Shown here: positions 27,425 to 35,341 of the stretch, piece after piece
How positions within the stretch are numbered: the stretch's first letter is position 1
How the letters are laid out: the number at the start of each line of letters is the position of its first letter
Assembly: GCA_964640125.1 (NCBI GenBank)
Contig: CAZXGG010000003.1
Location: 24,108-88,107 of the forward strand
Length of the DNA: 64,000 bases
Direction: 5' to 3'
DNA from: G020353115 sp964640125
Lineage (GTDB): Bacteria; Bacteroidota; Bacteroidia; Bacteroidales; VadinHA17
Program-made: the position numbers and the translations under genes
Notes under the pieces: model-generated
What the model was told of the DNA's origin: nothing
The model's input: only the letters and a program-made list of their open reading frames with translations
Database searches by the model: none

Positions 27425-28096
27425 TTACCATTCCCTGTAGAACGGATCATAGGTATTAAATCTTCCGGGATGGAACGGATCGGAATAGAAGTAGGGATTC
27501 ATACCATTCGAGACATTGATTTGAGCTCCAATATGAAATGAATTGGCAATCCTGTAGTTGAATCCAAGCGAGTAACTCTCATAATTGCTGTTCATCTGGT
27601 AAGGATATAATCCAAAGCTGTAATGGTTCATTTTTCCTTTGACAAATAAACCGTCTACAACTAATCGATCTGTAACCTGGTATGTTCCATACAGGTAGAA
27701 TTGATACGATGGATCGTTTCCTGTGGTCATCATAGATTCGTTGGCGGTTGAACCTCCGACAGGATAGTTGTACAATATTGTTCCCCCGATATGGAGATCC
27801 AGTTTCGGAGAGATTTTATACCGTATGGAAGGTGATAGGTATGAGCTCATCATTGATCCGCTTCCACCAAAGCTGCTGAATGCCGTACCGATATCCAGCC
27901 TGTAGTGAATTCTTGATCCGGTAATCTGCTCTGTATTGTTCTCCTGTTGAAGGTCATGAAAATATTTTTCAGAACCAGGTACAGGGGCATAATAAGCATC
28001 AGGATGATGCAACATATGCTGTGCTGCTCCATTTAATCCGGCAAGCAGGAAAAGGGAGATTACGATATACCCACTCATTTTTTTAACACGAACCAT
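27425..28096 (-). CDS. Exported outer-membrane barrel protein, unknown function
   Basis: About 223 residues from ATG 28096. The signal segment YIVISLFLLAGLNGAAQ ends near residue 26. A short His-rich N-terminal peptide (HMLHHPDAYYAPVPG) follows, then alternating amphipathic strands (RLDIGTAFSSFGG, LDLHIGGTILYNYP, YQFYLYGTYQVT, SYSLGFNYRIANSFHIG) that fit an eight-stranded-type barrel. It ends PFYREW. No family name can be given. It is a single gene on the minus strand between rel and the PrsW-like gene. Confidence 0.65.
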   Translation of the reverse strand: MVRVKKMSGYIVISLFLLAGLNGAAQHMLHHPDAYYAPVPGSEKYFHDLQQENNTEQITGSRIHYRLDIGTAFSSFGGSGSMMSSYLSPSIRYKISPKLDLHIGGTILYNYPVGGSTANESMMTTGNDPSYQFYLYGTYQVTDRLVVDGLFVKGKMNHYSFGLYPYQMNSNYESYSLGFNYRIANSFHIGAQINVSNGMNPYFYSDPFHPGRFNTYDPFYREW

Positions 28097-28194
28097 CACC
28101 GTAAACGTTCAATTTCAACATCTAAAGGTATAGAAGAAAATAGTATTCTGCAAATAGTTGTTCCAATAAAAGCAGCAGCATATAAAATAGGCAA

Positions 28195-30411
28195 TCATTC
28201 CATTGCCGGTTCATCAAACCGGACTGCTTTCAACACTCCTTTTATTCTCAGAAATTTTCTCAGCAGGGCTTCAAGGTGTTTAGTGTCTGACACAAAAACT
28301 TTTAAAACACCTTCAACCATACCATCTTTTGATTCAACGGATATGGATCTCATGGTGACTTTGCGGTCATCTGAGACCACATCGGAAATGCGGTTTACGA
28401 TTCCAATCTCGTCAATTCCTGAAATTCTAATTACAGTATGAAAGGAAGACCTCCCGTCAGAATCGGTCCATTTGGCATTCAGCACCCGGTATGGATATTT
28501 GGTCAGCAACTGGTGTGCATTTGGACAGTCTGTTCGATGAATTTTAATTCCATCACTGATGGTTACAAAGGCAAATATTTCATCTCCAAGTATCGGGTTA
28601 CAGCATTTTGACAGTTTGTAATCCAGGTTTTTGACTTTATTATCAATAACCAGGTATTCCTCATACCTTACATCGCGCTCTAAGGATTCCCTGGCTACGA
28701 GATCATCGCTTTTTGGCACCGGTTTGGTTGTCTCTTTTTCTTCATTCCTCAGAAGAAAATTTTTCATCTCTCCAAGATCAATCTTTTCTATAGAGATCAG
28801 GTAATAAAGATCCTGGGATGTTTTGAGTTTATACTGGTGTAATAATCGTTTAACGTTTTCATCATTAAACGGGACTTTCCAGTTTCTGCATCTTCTTTTG
28901 ACAATTTCTTTTCCTGTTTCTGCAAGCTTATACTTCTCTTCATTCAGTGCCTGTTTGATTTTTGTCTTAGCCTTTGAAGTGGCCACAAAGTTCAGCCAGT
29001 CTGATTTGGGTTTCTGGTTTTTGGAGGTTATTATTGCGATCTGGTCACCGTTCTGTAACTGGTGTCGGATAGAGACATTTTTATTGTTTACTTTACCACC
29101 GACGCAGGTAGAGCCGATCTCAGTATGAATTTCGAAGGCAAAATCAAGCAGTGTTGAACCTGCCGGAAGCTGTTTCAAATCTCCTTTAGGTGTAAAAACA
29201 AACACCTCATCCGTATAGAGGTTTAGTTTCACCTGATCGATAAAATCCGGTGATTCATACTCCTGGGTTTCAAGGATTTCTCGCATTCTCATCAACCATT
29301 CTTCAATCACATTTTCTGTTTTCAGCCCCTTGTATTTCCAGTGTGCTGCATATCCCTTTTCAGCAATTTCATTCATTCTCTCCGTTCGTATCTGGACTTC
29401 GACCCATCTTCCTCCGGGTCCCACCACCGTGGTATGGAGTGATTCATATCCATTCGTTTTGGGAACCGAAATCCAGTCCCGCAGTCGTTGCGGGTTGGGT
29501 TGATAGAGGTCGGTTACGTAGGAATAGACCTGCCAGCAATCGGCTTTTTCCCGTTCCGGTGAACTTTTAAGGATTATCCGGATAGCAAAAAGATCAAACA
29601 CCTCCTCGAATTCGAGGTTCTGGTTTTTCATCTTAAGCCAGATGGAGTGGATCGATTTGAGTCGCCCCTTAATTTCGAATGCATAACCGGCATTTGAAAG
29701 GGTCTTTTTCAGTGGTTCGGAAAATTCTTTAATGAACCGATTACGGGAAGAAGTGGTCTCTTTCAGCTTTCGTGAGATGAACTGGTATTTTTTCGGATCC
29801 GTATATTTCATGGAAAGGTCTTCCAGCTCTGATTTGATATTGTACAGACCCAGGCGGTGTGAAAGCGGGGCATACAGGAAATAGGTTTCTGAAGCCACCT
29901 GAAGTTGTGTATCCTTCTTTACACTCTTCAGATTCCGCATGTATTCAAGCCGGTCAGCCAGTTTAATGAGAATAACGCGGACATCCGTTGCCAGGTTAAG
30001 CAGCAATTTCCGGAAATTTTCCGCTTGCAGGTGTGTTTTTTTTGTATCAATACCGGAAATTTTGGATAACCCGTTAAGGATCTGCCACACCTGTTCTCCA
30101 AACTGTTCTTTGATTGTCTCTTCAGGGAAACAGGGTTCATCCGTAAAATCATACAGGAGAGCACAAATGACGGATGGAGCTCCAAGTCCGATCTCCTCAA
30201 CAACGATCCGGGCAACCGAGATAGCATGCAAGACATGCGGTTCTCCGGTTAGTGTCTTCTTCTTATGACAGAGTTCATTAGCGAGATTAAGGGCCTTTCT
30301 GATTTGTTTCAGATCATCCTTCTCAACCACCGGTTTAATGATCCTGATCAGGCTTTTATACCGGTTGGTGATCTCCCTGTCAAGCCATTCCTTGTTTTTT
30401 ATCGAATCCAT
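28195..30411 (-). CDS. rel: RelA/SpoT-family (p)ppGpp synthetase with degenerate hydrolase domain
   Basis: 738 residues. Order: HD-type hydrolase region (about 30-190), synthetase (about 235-370, with GRLKSIHSIWLKM, FDLFAIRII, RDWISVPKTNGYESLHTTV and EVQIRT), TGS (about 405-465, DEVFVFTPKGDLKQLP), a Zn-finger segment (LSKCCNPILGDEIFAF) and ACT at the end. The hydrolase lacks key residues: the His-Asp pair reads Tyr87-Asp88 (LLYDFTDE instead of LLHDVVED), and LHNMR reads Leu-Glu156-Tyr157-Met-Arg. His62 (PHVLH) remains. It is therefore probably synthetase-only, like gammaproteobacterial RelA. If so, another gene in the genome must supply (p)ppGpp hydrolysis. Confidence 0.92.
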   Translation of the reverse strand: MDSIKNKEWLDREITNRYKSLIRIIKPVVEKDDLKQIRKALNLANELCHKKKTLTGEPHVLHAISVARIVVEEIGLGAPSVICALLYDFTDEPCFPEETIKEQFGEQVWQILNGLSKISGIDTKKTHLQAENFRKLLLNLATDVRVILIKLADRLEYMRNLKSVKKDTQLQVASETYFLYAPLSHRLGLYNIKSELEDLSMKYTDPKKYQFISRKLKETTSSRNRFIKEFSEPLKKTLSNAGYAFEIKGRLKSIHSIWLKMKNQNLEFEEVFDLFAIRIILKSSPEREKADCWQVYSYVTDLYQPNPQRLRDWISVPKTNGYESLHTTVVGPGGRWVEVQIRTERMNEIAEKGYAAHWKYKGLKTENVIEEWLMRMREILETQEYESPDFIDQVKLNLYTDEVFVFTPKGDLKQLPAGSTLLDFAFEIHTEIGSTCVGGKVNNKNVSIRHQLQNGDQIAIITSKNQKPKSDWLNFVATSKAKTKIKQALNEEKYKLAETGKEIVKRRCRNWKVPFNDENVKRLLHQYKLKTSQDLYYLISIEKIDLGEMKNFLLRNEEKETTKPVPKSDDLVARESLERDVRYEEYLVIDNKVKNLDYKLSKCCNPILGDEIFAFVTISDGIKIHRTDCPNAHQLLTKYPYRVLNAKWTDSDGRSSFHTVIRISGIDEIGIVNRISDVVSDDRKVTMRSISVESKDGMVEGVLKVFVSDTKHLEALLRKFLRIKGVLKAVRFDEPAME

Positions 30412-30433
30412 CCTCTGACATTCATATCTGCCG

Positions 30434-30441
30434 CAAAAATA
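30434..30441 (-). promoter_or_regulatory. TAnnTTTG element upstream of rel
   Basis: Minus-strand TATTTTTG lies 22 bases before the ATG at 30411, a typical Bacteroidota leader length. Confidence 0.6.
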
Positions 30442-30596
30442 GGAAAATTAAGGTTATTTGTTAATTGTTATGCCGAAGGCATCGCTTACGGGAAAAGTTA
30501 ATGGTTATTAACTCGGTGGAATTGCTTTTTACGCTCTTATAGATCCCAGGGAAAGATTAGACCTGCATCTATTTTGTTCGGATTACCCTGGATAAG

Positions 30597-30669
30597 TGTA
30601 GGGCGACTTTCCAAGTCGCCAGTTTTTCGACTCAGGAGACCTGCCTGACGCAGGCAGGGTCGACCTACA
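30597..30669. repeat. 73-bp composite palindrome
   Basis: Outer arms TGTAGGGCGAC (30597-30607) and GTCGACCTACA (30659-30669) pair with one mismatch. Inside are two perfect palindromes: GGCGACTT-TCC-AAGTCGCC (30602-30620) and CCTGCCTG-ACG-CAGGCAGG (30640-30658). The nested design suggests a small mobile palindrome or a structured RNA element; it carries no ORF. Confidence 0.75.
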
Positions 30670-30712
30670 TTAGTTTTTGGAATGCCTGATTTCGAAGTTG
30701 GATGTTGATTCA

Positions 30713-31816
30713 TTATCTCAATGATACACCCAGTCCTGCAGTGATCAGTGAATAGTCTGCATAAGTATAGTCGGCATGAATGGTAATGACGGTGAATTTG
30801 AGCCGAAAACCTACGTTCAGCCTCGGTTTTGTTGTACTGCCTCCTTTGCTCTTGATTTCAATGTCAATCGGATCTTTCATGACACTGTTATCGGTTACTT
30901 CAAAGTCTGCGGTGAAATCCGGAAAGGGATAATCGCCTTCGAGCGACAGTGTGGTTGTGGCACCGCTGATTCCTGCTCCTCCATAGATTGTAATAACGGG
31001 TAGATCAGCTGAAAAAAGCAGGTTTACCGTCCACCCATCAACCATCATAATCAGTTCCTGGTTATCGAATTCCTTTGTGAGGGAAGCTGATCTGTCCCAT
31101 TCCACTGTTTCAGGAGTAAAATTCAATCCCGAATTCAGGGACAACCGCGTATATCCACCCATCAGGGACATGTTGAAGAAAGGTATCCGCTTCAGTCCGG
31201 GGATCCACTGGCTCAGGCTATGCTTGATTCCGATTCCCCACATGCCTGCTTTTGTTTTTCCGGAAAGGCCGAGCTTGGTCTGTGGCATATAGCGACCGAT
31301 TATTTCCGTCTCTTTCACCAGTCCGACACTTGCCTGGATCATGGGTGACAGAAAATAGGAAGAACCCGTACCCTTTGGCATTTCATAGGAAACAAGTTCT
31401 GTAACGGGAAGTACCCCGTCATCATAGGTATAGGTAATGGTTTGTCCCGTTTCTTTTTTCCCTGCCACTGTCGAAGAAGAAGTTCCTGTAACCGACGTTG
31501 TGAGGTACTCGCTGGTCGGTGCATATTCGAGCTCACTTGCATCAAACGAACGGTGTCCACTCGGAACAAAAGCCATGCTGGCACTGATGGTAATGTCGAA
31601 TCCGAAAAGACTATGCGGTTTTGCAGTGTTATACCATCCCCCGTTAAGATTTGCACCCAGTGCATTCGCGTAGGGCTTAATGTACTCGGTCAATAACATG
31701 GATGCATCTGCTTTTCCTCCAGCCAGGACTTTACCAATCTCTTCCAGCTGTGCATAAGACATTGTAAATGTACTGCATAGAAAAAATACCAGCATTACCT
31801 TTTTCATCTGTTTCAT
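30713..31816 (-). CDS. Exported DUF6588-like outer-membrane protein
   Basis: 367 residues. The signal peptide MKQMKKVMLVFFLCSTFTMSYAQ is followed by LEEIGKVLAGGKADASMLLTEYIKPYANALGANLNGGWYNTA, an opening typical of a Bacteroidota-specific barrel family I recall as DUF6588. The rest alternates strands and ends as a transmembrane barrel (DYTYADYSLITAGLGVSLR). Function is unknown. The family name is from memory and should be confirmed; export and barrel nature are supported by the sequence. Confidence 0.72.
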   Translation of the reverse strand: MKQMKKVMLVFFLCSTFTMSYAQLEEIGKVLAGGKADASMLLTEYIKPYANALGANLNGGWYNTAKPHSLFGFDITISASMAFVPSGHRSFDASELEYAPTSEYLTTSVTGTSSSTVAGKKETGQTITYTYDDGVLPVTELVSYEMPKGTGSSYFLSPMIQASVGLVKETEIIGRYMPQTKLGLSGKTKAGMWGIGIKHSLSQWIPGLKRIPFFNMSLMGGYTRLSLNSGLNFTPETVEWDRSASLTKEFDNQELIMMVDGWTVNLLFSADLPVITIYGGAGISGATTTLSLEGDYPFPDFTADFEVTDNSVMKDPIDIEIKSKGGSTTKPRLNVGFRLKFTVITIHADYTYADYSLITAGLGVSLR

Positions 31817-32022
31817 GATTTTTAGATTAAGAGTGATTCCTGGGTATAATTGTGTGTTGATTATTTAAAAGACGGAATTTCTCCCGATTTGGTTGCTTCG
31901 GAAAGATAACATGATCTCCGAGGTGAACATACTTTTATACTTAAAATGATTCATTTTGTTACAAATATTCCATTCCAAAAAGGTTGCAAACCACGAAAGA
32001 TACTGTTTTGCGTAATATCCAT

Positions 32023-32030
32023 TATATTTG
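32023..32030 (+). promoter_or_regulatory. TAnnTTTG element upstream of rarA
   Basis: TATATTTG lies 29 bases before the rarA ATG. A TTTG at 32007-32010 is too close to serve as the usual -33 element. Confidence 0.55.
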
Positions 32031-32058
32031 CAGGGAACTGGATCAATAACGTTAGCTG

Positions 32059-33369
32059 ATGTCACCGAACCAACCCCTGGCAGACCGGATGCGTCCAAAA
32101 TCGCTTGATGAATTTGTCGGGCAGGAACACCTGGTTGGGAAAAATTCACTGTTGCGGAATTTTATTGAATCGGGCAATATCCCTTCGTTCATCATGTGGG
32201 GTCCGCCCGGTGTGGGTAAAACCACCCTGGCAAGGATTATTGCCAATCAGCAAAACCGGGCGTTTTACCAGCTGAGTGCAGTACATTCCGGAGTTAAGGA
32301 GGTCAGGGAAACCATAGAAAAAGCGAAAAACCAGCAGTTTTTCGATAAACCCAATCCCATCCTTTTCATTGATGAGATTCACCGTTTCAACAAATCGCAG
32401 CAGGATTCATTGCTCGGATCTGTTGAGCAGGGGGTTCTTACCCTGATTGGAGCCACAACGGAAAATCCATCGTTCGAAGTGATCTCTCCCCTCCTCTCCC
32501 GTTGTCAGATCTATGTGCTGAAACCACTGGAAAAAAATGATCTCCTGCAATTAATAGATCGTGCTCTTAACCAGGACCCCTACCTGAAAAAATTCAGTGT
32601 TGTTATCGAGGAGAAGGAAGCCATTCTCAGATTCTCCGGTGGTGATGCAAGAAAATTGTACAATGTTCTGGAACTGGTTATCAATACGGAATCTGCCAGT
32701 CAGGATGAAAAAGAGGGAAAGGATGTCGGATCCATCATCGTGACCAATGAAAAAGTGCAGGCACGGGTACAGGAAAATATTGCATTGTATGACAAGAACG
32801 GAGAACAGCATTATGATATCATTTCAGCATTCATAAAGTCGATCAGGGGCAGTGATCCCAATGCTGCTGTTTACTGGCTTGCCAGAATGGTTGAAGGGGG
32901 AGAGGATGTCAAGTTCATTGCACGCAGGATGGTTATTCTTGCTGCAGAAGATATCGGTCTTGCCAATCCGAATGCATTGCTCCTGGCTCAAAGCTGTTTT
33001 GAAGCAGTGAACGTGATCGGATGGCCGGAATCGAGAATTATTCTCTCCGAAGCCGCCATTTATCTTGCTACCTCTCCAAAAAGCAATGCTGCTTACCAGG
33101 CTATCAGTGAGGCCCAGTCAGCAGTGCAGGAAGAGGGAGACCTTCCTGTACCCCTGAATTTGAGAAATGCACCTACGAAACTGATGAAGGAACTGGGGTA
33201 CGGTAAGGATTACAAATATGCCCACAGTTACAAGGATAATTTTGTAACGGAAGATTATCTGCCTGAGAAAATTTCAGATAACAAATTCTATGACCCCCAA
33301 AAAAATCCCAGGGAGGAAGAGATACGACAACATTTGAGGAAATTGTGGGGAAAAAAGTATGGGTACTAA
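32059..33369 (+). CDS. rarA: Replication-associated recombination protein A (RarA/MgsA AAA+ ATPase)
   Basis: 436 residues, the normal length. It begins MSPNQPLADRMRPKSLDEFVGQEHLVG. Walker A is GPPGVGKTT near residue 52, Walker B LFIDEIHRFNKSQQD near 105, and sensor 1 LIGATTENPSFEV. The C-terminal tetramerisation part has HYDIISAFIKSIRGSDPNAAVYWLARM and DIGLANPNAL, which are hallmarks of RarA/MgsA/WRNIP1. It acts at stalled replication forks together with SSB and the clamp-related machinery. It is transcribed alone from the element at 32023. Confidence 0.96.
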   Translation: MSPNQPLADRMRPKSLDEFVGQEHLVGKNSLLRNFIESGNIPSFIMWGPPGVGKTTLARIIANQQNRAFYQLSAVHSGVKEVRETIEKAKNQQFFDKPNPILFIDEIHRFNKSQQDSLLGSVEQGVLTLIGATTENPSFEVISPLLSRCQIYVLKPLEKNDLLQLIDRALNQDPYLKKFSVVIEEKEAILRFSGGDARKLYNVLELVINTESASQDEKEGKDVGSIIVTNEKVQARVQENIALYDKNGEQHYDIISAFIKSIRGSDPNAAVYWLARMVEGGEDVKFIARRMVILAAEDIGLANPNALLLAQSCFEAVNVIGWPESRIILSEAAIYLATSPKSNAAYQAISEAQSAVQEEGDLPVPLNLRNAPTKLMKELGYGKDYKYAHSYKDNFVTEDYLPEKISDNKFYDPQKNPREEEIRQHLRKLWGKKYGY

Positions 33370-33683
33370 CAAGTAAAAAGGAAAAAGTAAAAAGGAAAAA
33401 GTAAGTTGGGCGATATTATTTCGGATTTCGAATTTCGGATTTAAAAGAGGGAAGTAAGACTGTTTGATTATGAGACGAAGAGACAGAATCTCATTACGCG
33501 TCACTCGTCACTTACTTCACGTAGTACCAGGATTTTTAAACCATTAACTTTTAACCCCGCTTTCAGCGGGATAAATTCGACTAGATAATTTCAGTTCGCT
33601 AATCCGCCCCTGAAATTATAGTCTCATTTACTTATCAACTTATAACTTATAACATTTTAACTATATTTGAATCTCAGAAAAGC
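33370..33683. other. Repeat-rich intergenic region before kdsA
   Basis: 314 bases. Two copies of a 14-base unit, GTAAAAAGGAAAAA (33373-33400), are followed by ATTTCGGATTTCGAATTTCGG words (about 33419-33441). Then come the palindrome CCCGCT-TTC-AGCGGG near 33556-33570, an inverted pair ATAATTTCAG / CTGAAATTAT around 33585-33620, AT-rich TTATAAC words, and the kdsA promoter element. No ORF with coding character. Confidence 0.65.
33662..33669 (+). promoter_or_regulatory. TAnnTTTG element upstream of kdsA
   Basis: TATATTTG lies 14 bases before the kdsA ATG at 33684, implying a very short leader. Confidence 0.55.
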
Positions 33684-34493
33684 ATGATTGAGACCATTCC
33701 ATATATTAAGCATACCGAAGGAAACAATTTCTTCCTCATTGCCGGACCCTGTGTTGTGGAGAGTGAGAAACTTGTTTTTTCTGTTGCCGAGCAGGCTTTG
33801 GAAATTGCTGACCGGCTTAAGGTGCCCTATATTTTCAAATCCTCGTATAAGAAAGCCAATCGATCAAGGATTGATTCGTTTTCCGGTATCGGTGATGAAA
33901 AAGCATTGAAGATCCTGGGTCGTGTCAGAAGTGAGTTGGAACTACCCATACTTACCGATATCCATTCGGTTGATGAAGCGGCGATGGCTGCAGAGTTTGT
34001 CGATATTCTCCAGATCCCTGCTTTCCTTTGCAGGCAGACCGAACTATTGATTGCTGCAGCAAAAACCGGAAAGGTAATAAACATCAAGAAAGGCCAGTTC
34101 CTTGCAGCTTCTGCCATGCAATTCGCTGCTGAAAAAGTAACTGATTCGGGAAACAACCGGATCATGCTGACAGAGCGGGGAACCATGTTTGGTTACCAGG
34201 ATCTGATTGTTGACTTCAGGAATATTGTGGAGATGCAGAAAATCGGATTTCCGGTTGTGCTCGATATTACGCACTCGTTACAGCAACCGAATCAGAATAG
34301 CGGAGTGTCAGGGGGAAGACCAGAGCACATTGAAACCATAGGGCTGGCTGGAATTGCCGTTGGTGTGGATGGTATATTCATCGAAACACACCCTGATCCT
34401 GCTTTGGCAAAATCGGATGGTGCAAACATGCTGCCGTTGCATGAGCTACAGGAATTGCTGGAAAAAATGGTACGCCTGCGTACTGCTCTTTGA
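33684..34493 (+). CDS. kdsA: 3-deoxy-8-phosphooctulonate synthase
   Basis: 269 residues. KdsA condenses phosphoenolpyruvate with D-arabinose 5-phosphate to give KDO-8-phosphate for lipopolysaccharide. Signature segments: IAGPCVVES near residue 20, FKSSYKKANRSRIDSFSGIG near 50, the INIKKGQFLAA motif, and the C-terminal SGGRPEHIETIGLAGIAVGVDGIFIETHPDP with KSDGANMLPL. The position corresponding to the metal Cys reads Val-Val-Glu-Ser after Pro-Cys (GPCVVES), so a Cys is present there. The gene shows that the organism makes an LPS-type envelope. The next gene follows after 58 bases. Confidence 0.96.
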   Translation: MIETIPYIKHTEGNNFFLIAGPCVVESEKLVFSVAEQALEIADRLKVPYIFKSSYKKANRSRIDSFSGIGDEKALKILGRVRSELELPILTDIHSVDEAAMAAEFVDILQIPAFLCRQTELLIAAAKTGKVINIKKGQFLAASAMQFAAEKVTDSGNNRIMLTERGTMFGYQDLIVDFRNIVEMQKIGFPVVLDITHSLQQPNQNSGVSGGRPEHIETIGLAGIAVGVDGIFIETHPDPALAKSDGANMLPLHELQELLEKMVRLRTAL

Positions 34494-34551
34494 GGTAATT
34501 AACATTTTTATACATTCAATCTTTCTTTAACTAATCTTTAAAACAATTGCT

Positions 34552-35274
34552 ATGAAAAAATGCTTTGCTTTACTAACTGGCTTACTCTTAGTATCATTTG
34601 CAGGTTCGCTGGTTGCACAGGACCTGGATGAGATCCTTTCCAACCACTTTGAGGCCATTGGTCAGAATAAGGTACTAAAAGTCAATACAATGACAATGAA
34701 AGGTAAAATCCTTCAGCAGGGGATGGAATTGCCCATCATGTTACAGATGAAGAGACCGGATAAGGTGCGAATGGAAGCTTCCGTTCAGGGACAGAAAATC
34801 ATTACCAGCTTTGATGGCGAAAACGGATGGCAAATTAATCCCATGATGGGATCACTTGATCCACAGGATCTGGGACCGGATCAGGTAAAAGAGATGAAAT
34901 CGATGGGTGATATGGATGGCGATCTGTACGATTACGCTGCAAAAGGACACCAGCTGGAATTGATCGGTGAGGAAGAGATGGAAGGAACACCAACCTACAA
35001 GGTAAAACTTACGAAAAAAGACGGGGACAGAGTCGTATATTATTTTGATGCTGAATCCTATGTCATCCTTAAAATCGAAACAACCAGTACCATTCAGGGT
35101 GTTGAACAGACCTTTGAACAATTTCCCGGAAATTACAAAATGGTTGAAGGAATGGCCATGCCATTCAACATTTCAAGTGCTTACCAGGGCCAGACAATAA
35201 TGGAGATTGTAATCGATACAGTTGAGATCGATCAGGAGATGCCCGACAGCCTCTTTGTCCGTCCTGTGAAATAA
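34552..35274 (+). CDS. Exported LolA-like outer-membrane lipoprotein-sorting family protein
   Basis: 240 residues. The signal peptide ends near VAQ (residue 23). The mature part begins DLDEILSNHFEAIGQNKVLKVNTMTMKGK and continues as beta strands with LQMKRPDKVRMEASVQGQKIITSFDGENGWQINP, the pattern of the LolA/LolB-like fold of Bacteroidota 'outer membrane lipoprotein-sorting protein' entries. A lipid-carrying cavity is inferred from the fold only. It precedes the BNR-propeller gene by 67 bases in the same direction and may be co-transcribed. Confidence 0.78.
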   Translation: MKKCFALLTGLLLVSFAGSLVAQDLDEILSNHFEAIGQNKVLKVNTMTMKGKILQQGMELPIMLQMKRPDKVRMEASVQGQKIITSFDGENGWQINPMMGSLDPQDLGPDQVKEMKSMGDMDGDLYDYAAKGHQLELIGEEEMEGTPTYKVKLTKKDGDRVVYYFDAESYVILKIETTSTIQGVEQTFEQFPGNYKMVEGMAMPFNISSAYQGQTIMEIVIDTVEIDQEMPDSLFVRPVK

Positions 35275-35341
35275 AGAAAACAGGAATACGAACATTTTTT
35301 GTTTGGTTTTACCGAACCGATTTACTAAAAACACATAAAAA

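Larger units (their letters stand above)
30412..30712. other. Intergenic region with composite palindrome
   Basis: 301 bases downstream of the barrel gene and upstream of rel. Contents: the rel promoter (30434-30441), TTAATTGTTA/GTTAATGGTTATT repeat words (30460-30510), and the composite palindrome at 30597-30669. No ORF. Confidence 0.6.

Noticed and set aside
33370..33683. Possible CRISPR-like array in the repeat-rich spacer
   Set aside because: The repeats are adjacent low-complexity units without regularly spaced unique spacers.
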